Shown one piece after another: positions 35,314 to 44,759 of a stretch of 64,000 nucleotides of DNA. The DNA is from CAVPCZ01 sp963779225 (GTDB lineage: Bacteria > Bacteroidota > Ignavibacteria > UBA10030 > UBA6906): positions 2,170,001-2,234,000 of the forward strand of contig CAVZWW010000003.1 in the NCBI GenBank assembly GCA_963779225.1. Reading direction: 5' to 3'. Both the position numbers and the translations under genes were made by a program. Under the pieces are notes generated by a model. That model did no database searches. It had not been told where the DNA came from and saw nothing but the letters and a program-made list of their open reading frames with translations. How positions within the stretch are numbered: position 1 is the first letter of the stretch; each line of letters starts with the position of its first letter.

Positions 35314-35584
35314 AGTTGTGTTTACTGCATTTCTGGATCTTTGTCCCTGTCCCTAACCACGCTGAATTCAAACGGGGTATATTGAAATCGATTATTCGTC
35401 AATCACAATTGTCATCGAGCGAGTTCGAGGCGTTGCCACAGAATGCGATGTTTCGTTCTCAGAGTTTTCCATCTTGTCTCTTGAGATGAGCAAGCATATT
35501 GGCTATCTTTTGCGGCGGGGGGGGTGAACTATTGCGCACAGGAATTGTTATATAGAAACATGTCATTCCACCGTCAAGGGAGCA

Positions 35585-36145
35585 ATGGCGTCGCTCTATC
35601 TCGATAGAAATGAAAACCTCTACGGCCCGTCGCCGGAGTGCGCCCGTACACTGCGTGAGGCGAAACTCGAACAGCTGAGCCTCTATTCGCTCTGGCTCGC
35701 GGGCCTGCATGTTCGCGGCAAATCATTCCTCCTGCTTGATGGCGACATTCTGTTCCCCCCAAAACTCCTTGCACGGCTCTGCGATGATCCGCATCAGGAT
35801 GCGCTGATTGTCCGGAAAAGCACGGCGGTGGACGAAGAAGAAGTAAAGGTGCAGCTGGATCTCCAGGGAAATGTCTGCGCGATCGGCAAGAAGATTGCCA
35901 AAACCGTCACAGCGGGGGAGTCGCTCGGCATCGAGAAGTTGTCATCGCACGCCTCAACGGATCTCTTCAGGATTCTGGATCGGCGAAAAGTCCTGGGCGA
36001 GTTCTACGAGGCGTCATTTCAGGAAATGATTGACGGCGGCCTGCACATCCATGGCGTTGACACGGATGGCTTCGAGTGTATGGAGATTGATGCACCGGAG
36101 GATCTCGTAATGGCCCAAGAACTTGTTGCAACACATCGCATATGA
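35585..36145 (+). pseudogene. Chimeric remnant: aminotransferase N-terminus fused to nucleotidyltransferase C-terminus
   Basis: 186 residues in one open frame. Residues 1-36 (LYLDRNENLYGPSPECAR followed by LREAKLEQLSLYS) match the start of HisC-like class I/II aminotransferases. From about residue 37 (LWLAGLHVRGKSFLLLDGDI onward) it matches the middle and end of sugar-phosphate/choline-type NTP transferases, closing with GVDTDGFECMEIDAPEDL. The nucleotide-binding LAAGxGxRL signature and the aminotransferase PLP lysine are both missing, so neither activity can remain. The join falls at LYS, a tripeptide both parents would have there. This points to an in-frame deletion at a short homology. AAGGGAGCA precedes the ATG, so the remnant may still be translated. 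It overlaps the next gene by four bases (ATGA). Confidence 0.7.
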
Positions 36146-37014
36146 GCCCCCGGGGCGCCCCTTCATACAGAGCATCGGTGAAGTCCGATACTTCCGATGA
36201 ACTGATCAACACGTATCTTCTGCGTCCGATTGCCCATCTCATAGTCCGCGCCCTGTATCACACCACTATAACGTCGAACCAGGTTACCGTTGCCTCGATC
36301 GTCGCAGGGATTGTTGCCGCAGTGCTGTATGCCGTGGCGGGACCGTCGTATCTGCCTGTTGCGGGACTGTGCATTACGCTGAAGGATCTTCTTGACACTG
36401 CCGACGGCCAGCTTGCAAGGGCGAAACACATGTACAGCCGGTACGGGCGTTTCCTCGACTCCATCGGGGATTTTGCCGTGAACCTGCTCGTCTTCGCCGC
36501 GATTTCGTTTTCGCTGTTTCATGACACCGGATGGGCTCCCGTATTCCTCCTCGGCCTTGCAGGTTTTCTCGGCATCTCCCTCCGCGTCTCCTATCACGTG
36601 TTCTACCAGACGTCATTTCTCCACCTTCGAAGTGCGTATGAGGTGAATCGGATCACGGAGGAGATTCAGAAGGGGGACCTGGACGACGATCGGCGTGTGC
36701 TGCGAATGCAACGGATCTTCCTCCTGCTCTACGGTTGGCAGGATGAGCTGATGGTGCGCCTCGACAGATGGTCGATGAAAGGAGTTCCTGAAGCCCTGAT
36801 GAAATCCTGGTACAGTCATCGCCCCGCATTGATGCTTTCCGGTCTTCTCGGACTCGGAACGGAGTTGTTCATACTGATGTTGTTCTCCATTGCCCGCCGG
36901 CTTGATCTCTACCTGGTTGTGAATGTGGTAGGATTGAATACAGTGTGGGCGATCTGCGTGGTGTACAGGAAGGTGATTCTCGCACGAGCGTTGAAAAGGA
37001 CAATTCAGAATTGA
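36142..37014 (+). CDS. CDP-alcohol phosphatidyltransferase family membrane enzyme
   Basis: 290 residues with about six membrane helices. The family signature D-G-x2-A-R-x8-G-x3-D-x3-D is complete from Asp88 (DGQLARAKHMYSRYGRFLDS, with the last Asp two residues on). Such enzymes swap CMP of a CDP-alcohol for a second alcohol, making phospholipids such as phosphatidylinositol-phosphate or related head groups. In relatives this gene follows a cytidylyltransferase and an aminotransferase. Here those partners survive only as the chimeric remnant that overlaps its start, so its substrate supply may be lost. Residues 165-200 form an unusual charged insert (ITEEIQKGDLDDDRRVLRMQ). Confidence 0.87.
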   Translation: MSPRGAPSYRASVKSDTSDELINTYLLRPIAHLIVRALYHTTITSNQVTVASIVAGIVAAVLYAVAGPSYLPVAGLCITLKDLLDTADGQLARAKHMYSRYGRFLDSIGDFAVNLLVFAAISFSLFHDTGWAPVFLLGLAGFLGISLRVSYHVFYQTSFLHLRSAYEVNRITEEIQKGDLDDDRRVLRMQRIFLLLYGWQDELMVRLDRWSMKGVPEALMKSWYSHRPALMLSGLLGLGTELFILMLFSIARRLDLYLVVNVVGLNTVWAICVVYRKVILARALKRTIQN

Positions 37015-37023
37015 AGACGCCTT

Positions 37024-37040
37024 GACATTGCAGCAATGTC
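37024..37040. promoter_or_regulatory. 17-bp perfect dyad after the phosphatidyltransferase gene
   Basis: GACATTGCAGCAATGTC has perfect eight-base arms around one base, ten bases after the stop codon. It may be a weak terminator hairpin or an operator; no T-run follows. Confidence 0.35.
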
Positions 37041-37255
37041 TCAGCGTAGCAGCTTCATGAGAGGGGATGCTCCATCAGCCAGTTCTGTTTTTGACGGTCG
37101 ACATACTCTGCGTCTTCTACCATACACTCAAAACACGCAGAAACACGACCGTTTTCACCTTGAGTACGCGAAGGGACCAGGCCGGCTGGCAGTGACCCGC
37201 GGCCGGTATTCGTACAGGATCTGTACTATTCCAGGAGTTTTTGAAACTCTTCTGG

Positions 37256-38272
37256 TCATCCAGGCAGAGATTCCTGGCGATATTGGCGGAGGACCTGGTC
37301 GATCACCCAGTTTGTGCGCGCCGCGCTGACGCCGGTGCTCGGGCACTCGCTTCCGCGGAGCAACGCCCCTACCACTGATGCAACAAAGGGTTCATGAATG
37401 TGATCCGGGTACTCATCTTCGAACTCGAAACCCTCGGCGCCACGCCTCAGTACTACCGGAGTCTTGCCAAATGTCGAGAATGAGATCATCCCTCTGCTCC
37501 CGATGATGTGAATGACGTCTTCGCGTGCTGTCTCGGGTACATCGAAACACCAGAGACCCGCACCGCAGACCCCCGAAACGAACGCGAAATCCGCCGCCAC
37601 CACATCTTCCGCAGGATAGAGCCCCGCACGATTTGTCGCGCTCCCATGCGCAGACACCACTGCCCCGAAGAGAAAATCCAGGAAGTCGAATTGGTGCGAC
37701 CCGAGATCCACAAAATACCCTCCCCCGCTAACCGCGGGCCGGACACGCCATGGGAGATTCCCGGGGTAGAGGTCAGCCGGATTGGGCGGTTGCAGGAGCC
37801 GGATGTTGACGCATCGGAGTTCTCCTACAGCGCCCTCATCCAGAAGAGACTTCACTCGCAGGAACGCCGGAAGAGAGCGGCGATAGTATGCCACAAAGAG
37901 AGGAATCCGGGCGCGTTCGCAAGCTGATATCATCCGCAGGCATTCTTCATGGGTCCGGCCCATGGGTTTTTCCACGAGTACCGGCTTGCCCACAGCGGCA
38001 GCGCGAACGACGTATTCCTCGTGAGAGGAGGGTGGTGTGGCAACGTACACCGCATTGACCTCAGGATCAGTGAGCAGTGCTTCGGCCCGGTCATACCATC
38101 TCGGCACCGCGTGCCGCCTTGCATAGTCGCGTGCCCGGGCACCGTCGCGACGCATAACCGCGACCACCCGTGAGTGCGGTATCCGTTGGAAAGCAGGGCC
38201 GCTTTTCACTTCGGTGACATCACCACAACCGATGATGCCCCAGCGCACCTCATCGATCCTTTGCTCTTCCAT
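37256..38272 (-). CDS. Gfo/Idh/MocA-family NAD(P)-dependent oxidoreductase
   Basis: 338 residues; GAGGAAAGAGT precedes the ATG. The Rossmann motif is VRWGIIGCGDVTEVKSGPAF (residues 9-28), followed by VYVATPPSSHEEYVVRAA and the family signature VLVEKPMGRTHEEC. The C-terminal alpha/beta domain has GGGYFVDLGSHQFDFLDFLF with the conserved D-x-G-x-H. Members reduce or oxidise sugars, inositols and related polyols; the substrate is unknown. Convergent with the phosphatidyltransferase gene. Confidence 0.9.
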   Translation of the reverse strand: MEEQRIDEVRWGIIGCGDVTEVKSGPAFQRIPHSRVVAVMRRDGARARDYARRHAVPRWYDRAEALLTDPEVNAVYVATPPSSHEEYVVRAAAVGKPVLVEKPMGRTHEECLRMISACERARIPLFVAYYRRSLPAFLRVKSLLDEGAVGELRCVNIRLLQPPNPADLYPGNLPWRVRPAVSGGGYFVDLGSHQFDFLDFLFGAVVSAHGSATNRAGLYPAEDVVAADFAFVSGVCGAGLWCFDVPETAREDVIHIIGSRGMISFSTFGKTPVVLRRGAEGFEFEDEYPDHIHEPFVASVVGALLRGSECPSTGVSAARTNWVIDQVLRQYRQESLPG

Positions 38273-38801
38273 ACTCTTTCCTCGTTCAATGACCCCGGGG
38301 CGATCCGCGACCTGTTGTGCGTCGCATCACTGATTCTGAGTTGTAGCAGGAGTCTCTTCCGCCGGCATTACCGCACTCTGCAGTACTTCTGCCTGCCGAT
38401 GATCTGTCCTGCCATGCGCCGCCGACGGCCCATAAGCCCCACGTCCTGCTCTAAGATAGCAAATCCACAGATTATTTCTTGGATCATACATCCCGGGGGT
38501 CAGGTCACCCGCTGTCGTTGAACCCCGTGCGCGCATAGCCGGCGCCAATTAGGAACGCGCACATACCGCAAGCTCTCGCGCCGGGCCCTCGTTCGCACGA
38601 AGTGAGATCTCACCTCTGCCGTCGCCTTGCCTCTTAGGTTTACATGGTGTAGATTGTCTTCAGGAAGTCGTCCCGTCTGTTCCGAAGAAGCCTTCTTCAT
38701 ACGGTGTATGGGAGGAAAGCTTCCTGTTGTCAGAGTGATGTGGCATCGGCTCGGGAGGGTAGTGCGGCGTTGACATTCGGGGCGGAGTTGCGACACCTTC
38801 A
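38273..38801. other. Gene-free stretch
   Basis: I see no convincing gene on either strand. Short open frames have atypical composition for this genome and no ribosome binding sites. The end of the stretch (from 38763) is in frame with the small ORF that follows. Confidence 0.5.
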
Positions 38802-38963
38802 ATGTGGGGGCAGACATTCCTGCATTCGCACAACATCGAAGCGATTGTCCAGGGGTCCGACATAGCCGGCACTGGAATGGCGCAGGGATTTGACCTTTAC
38901 GCACAGGCAAAGGACGCGGAGACTGCGCGCAGGCTTCTGGAGAGGCTTTACGACGGGATTTGA
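38802..38963 (+). CDS. Short DUF2007-like protein or remnant
   Basis: 53 residues from ATG 38802, ending RLLERLYDGI. The sequence LHSHNIEAIVQGSDIAGTGM, then QGFDLYAQAKDAETARRLL resembles the core of DUF2007 (putative signal transducing protein): a helix ending L..HGI.A.V.., a middle loop, then L.V...D.E.A..LL. It lacks the usual N-terminal strand and has no ribosome binding site, so it may be the tail of a decayed gene. Confidence 0.4.
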   Translation: MWGQTFLHSHNIEAIVQGSDIAGTGMAQGFDLYAQAKDAETARRLLERLYDGI

Positions 38964-39107
38964 GAGGCTGGATGCGTTCTGTTGTGAGTAAGATTCACCA
39001 CCATTGCAGCGCGTGTCACACTCCAGTCAGAGCCCGGCATTGAAAGGTCTGGCTGAGTCATGTCACGTGTGTCGCACTTCCGCGTAGCCAAGATGTTCCT
39101 CTTGTTC

Positions 39108-39136
39108 TTCGCAAGGAACGCGGGTCAAAGTAATAT
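39108..39136 (+). promoter_or_regulatory. Candidate promoter of the M3 peptidase gene
   Basis: TTCGCA (39108-39113), 17 bases, TAATAT (39131-39136); the -10 box is good and the -35 box weak. It lies 52 bases before the ATG. Confidence 0.4.
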
Positions 39137-39188
39137 CATCCTCATAAACGCGTGCTTCACCAGCTCACCGAATGAAAGGGGTAAGTCC

Positions 39189-41303
39189 ATGCTTAACGGG
39201 TCATTTTTCCGAATGGCGATTCTGGTTGTCCTTCTGATGGCACTGTTCTCAGTCTTTCCGTCTCTTGCTGTGACCTCCGACGATAATCCATTCTTTTCAG
39301 CCTACGGTACTCCTTTTGAGACCCCGCCGTTTGATCGGATCCAGTCCGCCCATTTCCTCCCGGCACTGGAGAAGGGGATGGCCGAACAGAAGAGCGAAGT
39401 CCGGGCAATAACCATGGTCCGTTCCACTCCGACATTCGAGAATACTATTGCCGCCTTTGACCGCAGCGGAGCCCTGCTGCAGCGGGTCAGCGGAGTGTTC
39501 GGCGCATTGCGGGGGGCGATCACCAACGACCAGCTGGACAGTATTGCCAACATCACCACTCCTCTGCTGACATCGCACCGGAGCGACATTGCCCTGGACG
39601 AGCAGCTTTTCCTCCGGGTCAAAGCCGTCTATGACACCAGGGCAACGTTACACCTCACCCCCGAGCAATCAATGCTGCTGGACAACACGTACAAGGATTT
39701 CGTACGTGGCGGGGCGAATCTTTCCGCATCCGAAAAACATCGTCTCCGGACGATCAACGATGAGCTCTCGATGCTCTCGCTGAGGTTCAACCAGAATCTC
39801 CTGAAAGAAACGAATACGTACAGAATGATCGTCGAAAAGAAAGAAGATCTGGACGGACTCCCCGCAGCGGTGGTGGATGCGGCAGCGGCCGCTGCCCGGA
39901 AATCCAAGCTGGAAGGGAAGTGGGTCTTCACTCTTCAGAAGCCCAGCTGGATTCCTTTTGTGCAGTATGCAACGAACAGGGTATTGCGTGAGAAGCTCTA
40001 CCGCGCCTACTGTAACCGTGGGGACAACAACAACGAATTCGACAACAAGAAGATTGTCGCACGCATTGCCGCGTTGCGCGTGTCCCGCGCGCAGTTGCTC
40101 GGATATCCTAACCATGCCGCGTATGTGCTCGAAGAGAATATGGCAAAAACGCCGGCGGCCGTATATGATTTTCTGCAAAAACTGTGGGAGCCGGCGCTCG
40201 CCGTTGCGCAGAAAGAACGCGATGCGATGCAGGCGATGATCAGGAAAGAGGGTGGAACATTCAGCCTGGCATCATGGGATTGGTGGTACTATGCCGAGAA
40301 GATCAAGAAGGCTGAGTTCGATCTCGACGAGGAAGCCCTCCGTCCGTACTTCAAGATGGAAAATGTCCGGAAGGGCGCGTTTGATGTCGCCGCACGCCTC
40401 TACGGCCTCCAGTTCATCGAGCGGAAGGACATACCAAGGTATGCCGAGGATGTACGGGTGTTCGAAGTGAAGGACGGTGACGGATCGCATCTCGGTGTTC
40501 TGTATACGGATTATTTCCTGCGCGGCGGAAAGCGGCCGGGTGCCTGGATGGGATCGTTCCGCTCCTATGGACGTATTGGAGACAGTGTCGTCACGCCGGT
40601 GGTCTACAACGTCGGCAATTTCTCCGGCCCGACCACAGGTAAACCGGCGCTTCTCAGTCTGGACGAAGTGGAAACCCTCTTCCATGAGTTCGGCCACGCG
40701 CTGTCAGGTCTTCTCTCGCGCCGGAGTTACGACAACATCGGGCTCCCTCGTGACGGCATTGAACTCCCTTCCCAGATCATGGAAAACTGGGCCCGCCACC
40801 CCGATGTGCTGCGGTCCTATGCCCGGCACTATGAAACGAATGAGCCGATACCCGATGCGTTGATTCAAAAAATCGTCAAGAGTGAAACATTCAACCAGGG
40901 GTTCATAACGGTGGAGTATCTGGCGGCGTCCCTTCTCGACCTGGACTGGCACACGCTCAAAGACACCACACTGGTAGATCCAACGACATTCGAAACAGCA
41001 TCGTTCACACGCATACGTCTCATACCCGAAATCGTATCCCGCTACCGCAGCCCCTATTTCGCTCACATTTTTGCGGGAGGGTACAGTGCAGGATACTACG
41101 GCTACATCTGGGCGGAAGTGCTTGATGCTGATGCGTTTGAAGCATTCAAGGAAAAAGGTTTGTTTGATCGTACGACAGCAGATGCCTTCCGGAGGAACAT
41201 CCTCGAACGTGGAGGGATGGAAGATCCGATGGTGTTGTACGAGCGATTCAGGGGAAAGAAGCCAACAACAGAACCGTTGTTGAAGAAGCGCGGGTTGCTG
41301 TGA
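39189..41303 (+). CDS. dcp: M3-family peptidyl-dipeptidase (Dcp-like), exported
   Basis: About 704 residues from ATG 39189, with AAAGGGGTAAG upstream (a frame extension to 39060 is not credible). A signal peptide (MAILVVLLMALFSVFPSLA) precedes DDNPFFSAYGTPFETPPFDR, the characteristic start of Dcp/oligopeptidase A proteins. The zinc motif HEFGH is at about 499-503, inside LFHEFGHALSGLL, with the third ligand Glu about 26 residues on. This peptidase removes dipeptides from peptide C-termini. The signal peptide predicts the periplasm, as in some Gram-negative Dcp enzymes. The local sequence YSAGYYGYIWAEVLDADAF is typical of the C-terminal helical domain. Confidence 0.92.
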   Translation: MLNGSFFRMAILVVLLMALFSVFPSLAVTSDDNPFFSAYGTPFETPPFDRIQSAHFLPALEKGMAEQKSEVRAITMVRSTPTFENTIAAFDRSGALLQRVSGVFGALRGAITNDQLDSIANITTPLLTSHRSDIALDEQLFLRVKAVYDTRATLHLTPEQSMLLDNTYKDFVRGGANLSASEKHRLRTINDELSMLSLRFNQNLLKETNTYRMIVEKKEDLDGLPAAVVDAAAAAARKSKLEGKWVFTLQKPSWIPFVQYATNRVLREKLYRAYCNRGDNNNEFDNKKIVARIAALRVSRAQLLGYPNHAAYVLEENMAKTPAAVYDFLQKLWEPALAVAQKERDAMQAMIRKEGGTFSLASWDWWYYAEKIKKAEFDLDEEALRPYFKMENVRKGAFDVAARLYGLQFIERKDIPRYAEDVRVFEVKDGDGSHLGVLYTDYFLRGGKRPGAWMGSFRSYGRIGDSVVTPVVYNVGNFSGPTTGKPALLSLDEVETLFHEFGHALSGLLSRRSYDNIGLPRDGIELPSQIMENWARHPDVLRSYARHYETNEPIPDALIQKIVKSETFNQGFITVEYLAASLLDLDWHTLKDTTLVDPTTFETASFTRIRLIPEIVSRYRSPYFAHIFAGGYSAGYYGYIWAEVLDADAFEAFKEKGLFDRTTADAFRRNILERGGMEDPMVLYERFRGKKPTTEPLLKKRGLL

Positions 41304-41453
41304 GGTTGTTCACGCACCATTGGACCGTCTTCCACGCGTGCGCGGAGTGCTCGTGAGAACCGGGGCGACCTTCCGGGGTAGCAGCAGCCGGTGGGGCCTC
41401 CCGCGAGGTGTCCGCCGACTTCAGTTGTCCGGATAATACACTATGTACAACAA

Positions 41454-41489
41454 GAGCCGGCCCGAAAAAGTGGCCGGCTCCCGGTTTTT
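41454..41489 (+). terminator. Rho-independent terminator between convergent genes
   Basis: GAGCCGGCC (41454-41462) and GGCCGGCTC (41472-41480) form a perfect nine-base GC stem with a nine-base loop, followed after CCGG by TTTTT (41485-41489). Reading from the minus strand the stem is also followed by a T-rich stretch, so it may serve the T9SS gene at 41579 too. Confidence 0.8.
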
Positions 41490-41578
41490 CAACATGTCCT
41501 GGTGGATTCGATACATCGTGTTCGGCTCCACAACTCCTGCCCGACTCGAAATCTCCCGCTCAATTCAACATTGTCTGG

Positions 41579-43255
41579 TCAGCGCACGAGGAGCATCTTC
41601 TTCACTTCCCTGAAGGAACCGCCCGTTCCTTCCAGAGGCTCGACGAGCAGGCGGCAGAAATAGGTTCCGCTGGGGACATTCGCGATCCATCTGGCCTGAT
41701 GGTATCCCGCCTCACGGTCGGCGTTCACGAGAGAGGCGATCTGCTGCCCATAAACGTCGAACACATCGAGTTGAACGCGACTGCGGCTTGAAAGCTTGAA
41801 GGGGATTGTCGTGGAAGGATTGAACGGGTTGGGGAAATTCTGCAGGAGATGAATGTCCTCCGGGATCCGCATCCCTTCCTCAGGTACATCAGTGGCTACG
41901 TCGATCTCGATAAGCCAGAGCGGCGAATCGTCGGGCCAGACGGAGTAGTCCGGGCTGTAATTCACAAAGGCATATTCGTCTTTTCCGTCTTTGTCCATAT
42001 CATGGGCCGGATATCCATAAAACAGGCGTGGCGTAATGGTGGTGAGTCCGCTCTCCGTGAACATGTCAAACAGCACCTGGTGCTGCCAGCTGGAGGAGTC
42101 CGCGGGATCGCCTGTTCCCTTGTATTCGAGGGAAAAAATCTGACCGTTGGCCTCACCGCCGATCATGAGGTCAGCCTTCCCGTCATGGTCGGGATCGGCA
42201 ATATACATTGAACGGAACTTTCCACCGGCGGTGACGGGAATCGTGTACAGTTCTTTGATATTGGCCGGGGTGATCTGGCTGACGTCTGTGACACCCGTGA
42301 TGATGAAGATCTTGTTCTGGGGCTCCGTTGTGGCGATGTACATCTCGTTCATGCCGTCGTTGTTGACATCGGCCACGTGCACGGCATCCAGCGCCCCGTA
42401 GTCAATGCTCTGCGAAGCGTACAACTGGTCGATGGTGGCGGCCTCGGTGTATTGCTTGTCTCCGGTACACTCGAAAATCTTCATTGTGAAGAAGTTCCAG
42501 ACAAACATATAGATTTCTCTGTTGCCGTCGTTGTCCAGATCTCCCGTCGTCGTGCTGTAGTTGGATCCACCGAATGGTGCGGAATATTTCCATTCCAGTG
42601 TCCACGCGGCGAAGGCGCCAAAGTCCCCCTCCACGGAGGAGACGATAACTTCACGATTAGTAGAGCCCGCCACGCGGATGCCGGTGATCAATTCGTTCTT
42701 GCCATCCTTGTCGATATCCTCGATGGTGAGGCTGTAGGGGCGAAGGTCATAGTTGTCCGGGGCTTCGTAGTTCCACCCTCCGGAAGGGTCATAAGTGTTG
42801 GTTGCACTGTTGAAGAAGCCGTAGACGTTCTCTCCGACGACGCCGTTCCATTCGAACACCCAGACGCGCAGGGGATTGGGATCGGTGCCGACGACGGAGG
42901 GAAGGGTCGTGACGATTTCCACCACGCCGTTATTGTTAAGATCACCTACCGCGATGCCGGCGTATGTATTGGCCGGAATGGGATACACCCAGGACCAGAC
43001 CAGTGCGTAGGAATCGTTACCGTTCGCCTCGTACATCATGATTGCATTGGTGTCGGAGTCTGTCCAGGTGCAGATGATCTCTCCCCATCCGTCCTGGTCC
43101 GTGTCGAACCCGGCTTTCACCATTCCCATCTCGGTGATATCTGCAAGTGTAAGATAGGCGGGTGTTGTGAGTTTCCAGACTCTGTTCCACTGTTGCGCGG
43201 AACCTGCACCGATGACGATAACTGTCAATGCAATGAGTAATGCGAAACGTCTCAT
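41579..43255 (-). CDS. FG-GAP/VCBS-repeat protein with type IX secretion sorting domain
   Basis: About 558 residues from ATG 43255, with GGGAG eight bases upstream. Signal peptide MRRFALLIALTVIVIGAGSA then QQWNRVWKL. The body has integrin-like FG-GAP/VCBS repeats with calcium-binding D-x-D-x-D-G motifs (DTDQDGWGEIICTW, DIDKDGKNELITG, DLDNDGNREIYMF, DVNNDGMNEMYIA, DPDHDGKADLMIG, DMDKDGKDEYAFV). The last 85 residues are a T9SS sorting domain with LLQNFPNPFNPSTTIPFKLS. It is a surface or released beta-propeller protein; the calcium sites are inferred from motif. Function unknown, probably adhesion. Confidence 0.88.
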   Translation of the reverse strand: MRRFALLIALTVIVIGAGSAQQWNRVWKLTTPAYLTLADITEMGMVKAGFDTDQDGWGEIICTWTDSDTNAIMMYEANGNDSYALVWSWVYPIPANTYAGIAVGDLNNNGVVEIVTTLPSVVGTDPNPLRVWVFEWNGVVGENVYGFFNSATNTYDPSGGWNYEAPDNYDLRPYSLTIEDIDKDGKNELITGIRVAGSTNREVIVSSVEGDFGAFAAWTLEWKYSAPFGGSNYSTTTGDLDNDGNREIYMFVWNFFTMKIFECTGDKQYTEAATIDQLYASQSIDYGALDAVHVADVNNDGMNEMYIATTEPQNKIFIITGVTDVSQITPANIKELYTIPVTAGGKFRSMYIADPDHDGKADLMIGGEANGQIFSLEYKGTGDPADSSSWQHQVLFDMFTESGLTTITPRLFYGYPAHDMDKDGKDEYAFVNYSPDYSVWPDDSPLWLIEIDVATDVPEEGMRIPEDIHLLQNFPNPFNPSTTIPFKLSSRSRVQLDVFDVYGQQIASLVNADREAGYHQARWIANVPSGTYFCRLLVEPLEGTGGSFREVKKMLLVR

Positions 43256-43606
43256 AGCTGCTCTCCCATTGAGTGAAGAATGGATATGGACTATCACCTT
43301 CCGGTGAAGGATGGACGCGGCGACAACAAAACCGACGGGATTTCCAATTATCGGAGGTTCCTGTGTGAATGTCAAGGATTTTCTTGCTTCACCTCTCTTG
43401 TTGGCAGCCTCTCAAACTCCGGCTTGACAATGCGCTCTTTGCACACAATATTGCGTAACCCGGTCGGATTCCTTATGGAGATGTCGTGAAGGCAAATGAC
43501 ACAAGCCGGGGTTAAATCGGATTCGGGGGAGGAAATACTGGTCTCTGCCGTTGAGCATGTGATCCTTCCCGGAAATGCAGAGCCCTTCGACTGAAAGTCC
43601 CGCGCC
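43256..43606. other. Divergent intergenic region
   Basis: No gene. It holds the promoter for the J-domain/LRR gene (43424-43452) and about 150 bases of leader for it. Nothing structured was recognised in the leader. Confidence 0.5.
43424..43452 (+). promoter_or_regulatory. Promoter of the J-domain/LRR gene
   Basis: TTGACA (43424-43429), 17 bases, AATATT (43447-43452). The predicted transcript has a leader of about 150 bases. Confidence 0.55.
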
Positions 43607-44506
43607 ATGACCGAAAAAGAAAACGACCTCTATGCACGGCTGATGGAAGCCTATTCCGAGAAGAGCCTGAACCGGATAACCGCAGGGTTGCTTACACTCT
43701 ACCGGTCCAAGCGGCACGGGAAGCTACGCGAGCTTGCACGAAGTGTGTCGGCACTCGTGCCCGTCGACGACACGAAGGTGAGCAGGTGTTTTTCGCAGTT
43801 GATTATGCTGTACCATCCCGACAAAGGAACCTCCCGCCGGCGGGATATCGAAGCACTTCATGCCGCCGGCAACGGCGAGGGACTGCAGCGTTACTCTCAC
43901 ATTTTTCTCATGCAGGATCTCGAACGCCTGCCCCCGCCGTCTGAAATGCCTGAGCATGCCGGTTTTGAAGCAGAATATGTCTGGGAGATCGGAACGGAGA
44001 GGTTCGCTGGAAGACAGGAAACCGATGACCGGACGTTTGAAGATGAACAGTTCGCGGCGGTGGAAGAGGAGTACGATCATAGCTTCTTCCAGGCGGTGAA
44101 GCTGAAGATATACGGGACATTAACGGTGGAACTGCCGTCCTACTACCTTGAAGACTTCGAGGAAATCGAAATGACGGAGTGTGATATCCGCTCCCTGGAA
44201 GGGGTTGAATACTGTATTCATGCAAAGGTTGTCGATATCTCCGGAAATGCCGTCACGGACATTTCCGAACTTGGGACACTGATCCGAGTGACAGAACTTT
44301 ACGCCTCGGGCAACAGGATAGGATATATCGATGCATTGAGCAACCTGGTGAACCTTCGTACGGTGGACCTGTCCCTGAACGAGATAGATGATATCTCCCC
44401 GTTGTTTGGCCTGGAAAACCTGGAATATGTCAATCTTATGGGTAACCCGATCCCGCCGGATCAGGTCGCACAGGTGAGAGATTTGGGGTGCGCCGTTCTT
44501 TTCTGA
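43607..44506 (+). CDS. J-domain-like / leucine-rich-repeat protein
   Basis: 299 residues, no signal peptide, so cytoplasmic. Residues about 45-100 (CFSQLIMLYHPDKGTSRRRD and onward) resemble a J-domain: a helix, then HPDKG, then a second helix region, with the HPD tripeptide that stimulates DnaK. Residues about 180-295 carry SDS22-type leucine-rich repeats (VVDISGNAVTDISELGTLIR; VTELYASGNRIGYIDALSNL; LRTVDLSLNEIDDISPLFGL; LEYVNLMGNPI). A charged linker (about 120-165) joins them. J-domain function would recruit Hsp70 to a client bound by the repeats, but the domain is short and the match rests mainly on HPD and helix pattern. No chaperone gene is adjacent. Confidence 0.7.
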   Translation: MTEKENDLYARLMEAYSEKSLNRITAGLLTLYRSKRHGKLRELARSVSALVPVDDTKVSRCFSQLIMLYHPDKGTSRRRDIEALHAAGNGEGLQRYSHIFLMQDLERLPPPSEMPEHAGFEAEYVWEIGTERFAGRQETDDRTFEDEQFAAVEEEYDHSFFQAVKLKIYGTLTVELPSYYLEDFEEIEMTECDIRSLEGVEYCIHAKVVDISGNAVTDISELGTLIRVTELYASGNRIGYIDALSNLVNLRTVDLSLNEIDDISPLFGLENLEYVNLMGNPIPPDQVAQVRDLGCAVLF

Positions 44507-44759
44507 CCCAGAGGTCTGTTTTGGGTTCGCTGTCAGCAGGGAACCTGGAGAGCAACGGAAACGTTAACAACGTTATAAGACTTCTTCTCGTCGGAAGAAT
44601 GCCTCGAGCGGACCGTCCCAAGCTCCCTGCTCTACAACATTCCAATTTACCCTTGAGCTTCAGCACGACCGGGACCGGTCGACCCAAATCAGTGGAACGG
44701 CATGAGCGTCAAATACCACTGTCACAAATGCAGCACAACCACCAATAAAGGGAGATCCT

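Larger units (their letters stand above)
34986..35584. other. Gene-free stretch across the right island end
   Basis: Holds the higBA promoter, the right-end GTGTAG block (35122-35151), the tRNA-Thr partial copy (35247-35293) and a remnant of its terminator hairpin. From about 35340 to 35584 I see no gene; a run of nine G at 35516-35524 precedes the chimeric gene. Confidence 0.6.

Noticed and set aside
38500..38910. 136-residue minus-strand frame in the gap after the oxidoreductase
   Set aside because: Cys/Arg-rich composition unlike neighbouring genes, no ribosome binding site, and it overlaps the more plausible DUF2007-like frame.
42377..43240. 287-residue plus-strand frame
   Set aside because: Antisense to the FG-GAP repeat gene; the repeats create an apparent pattern but no recognisable protein.
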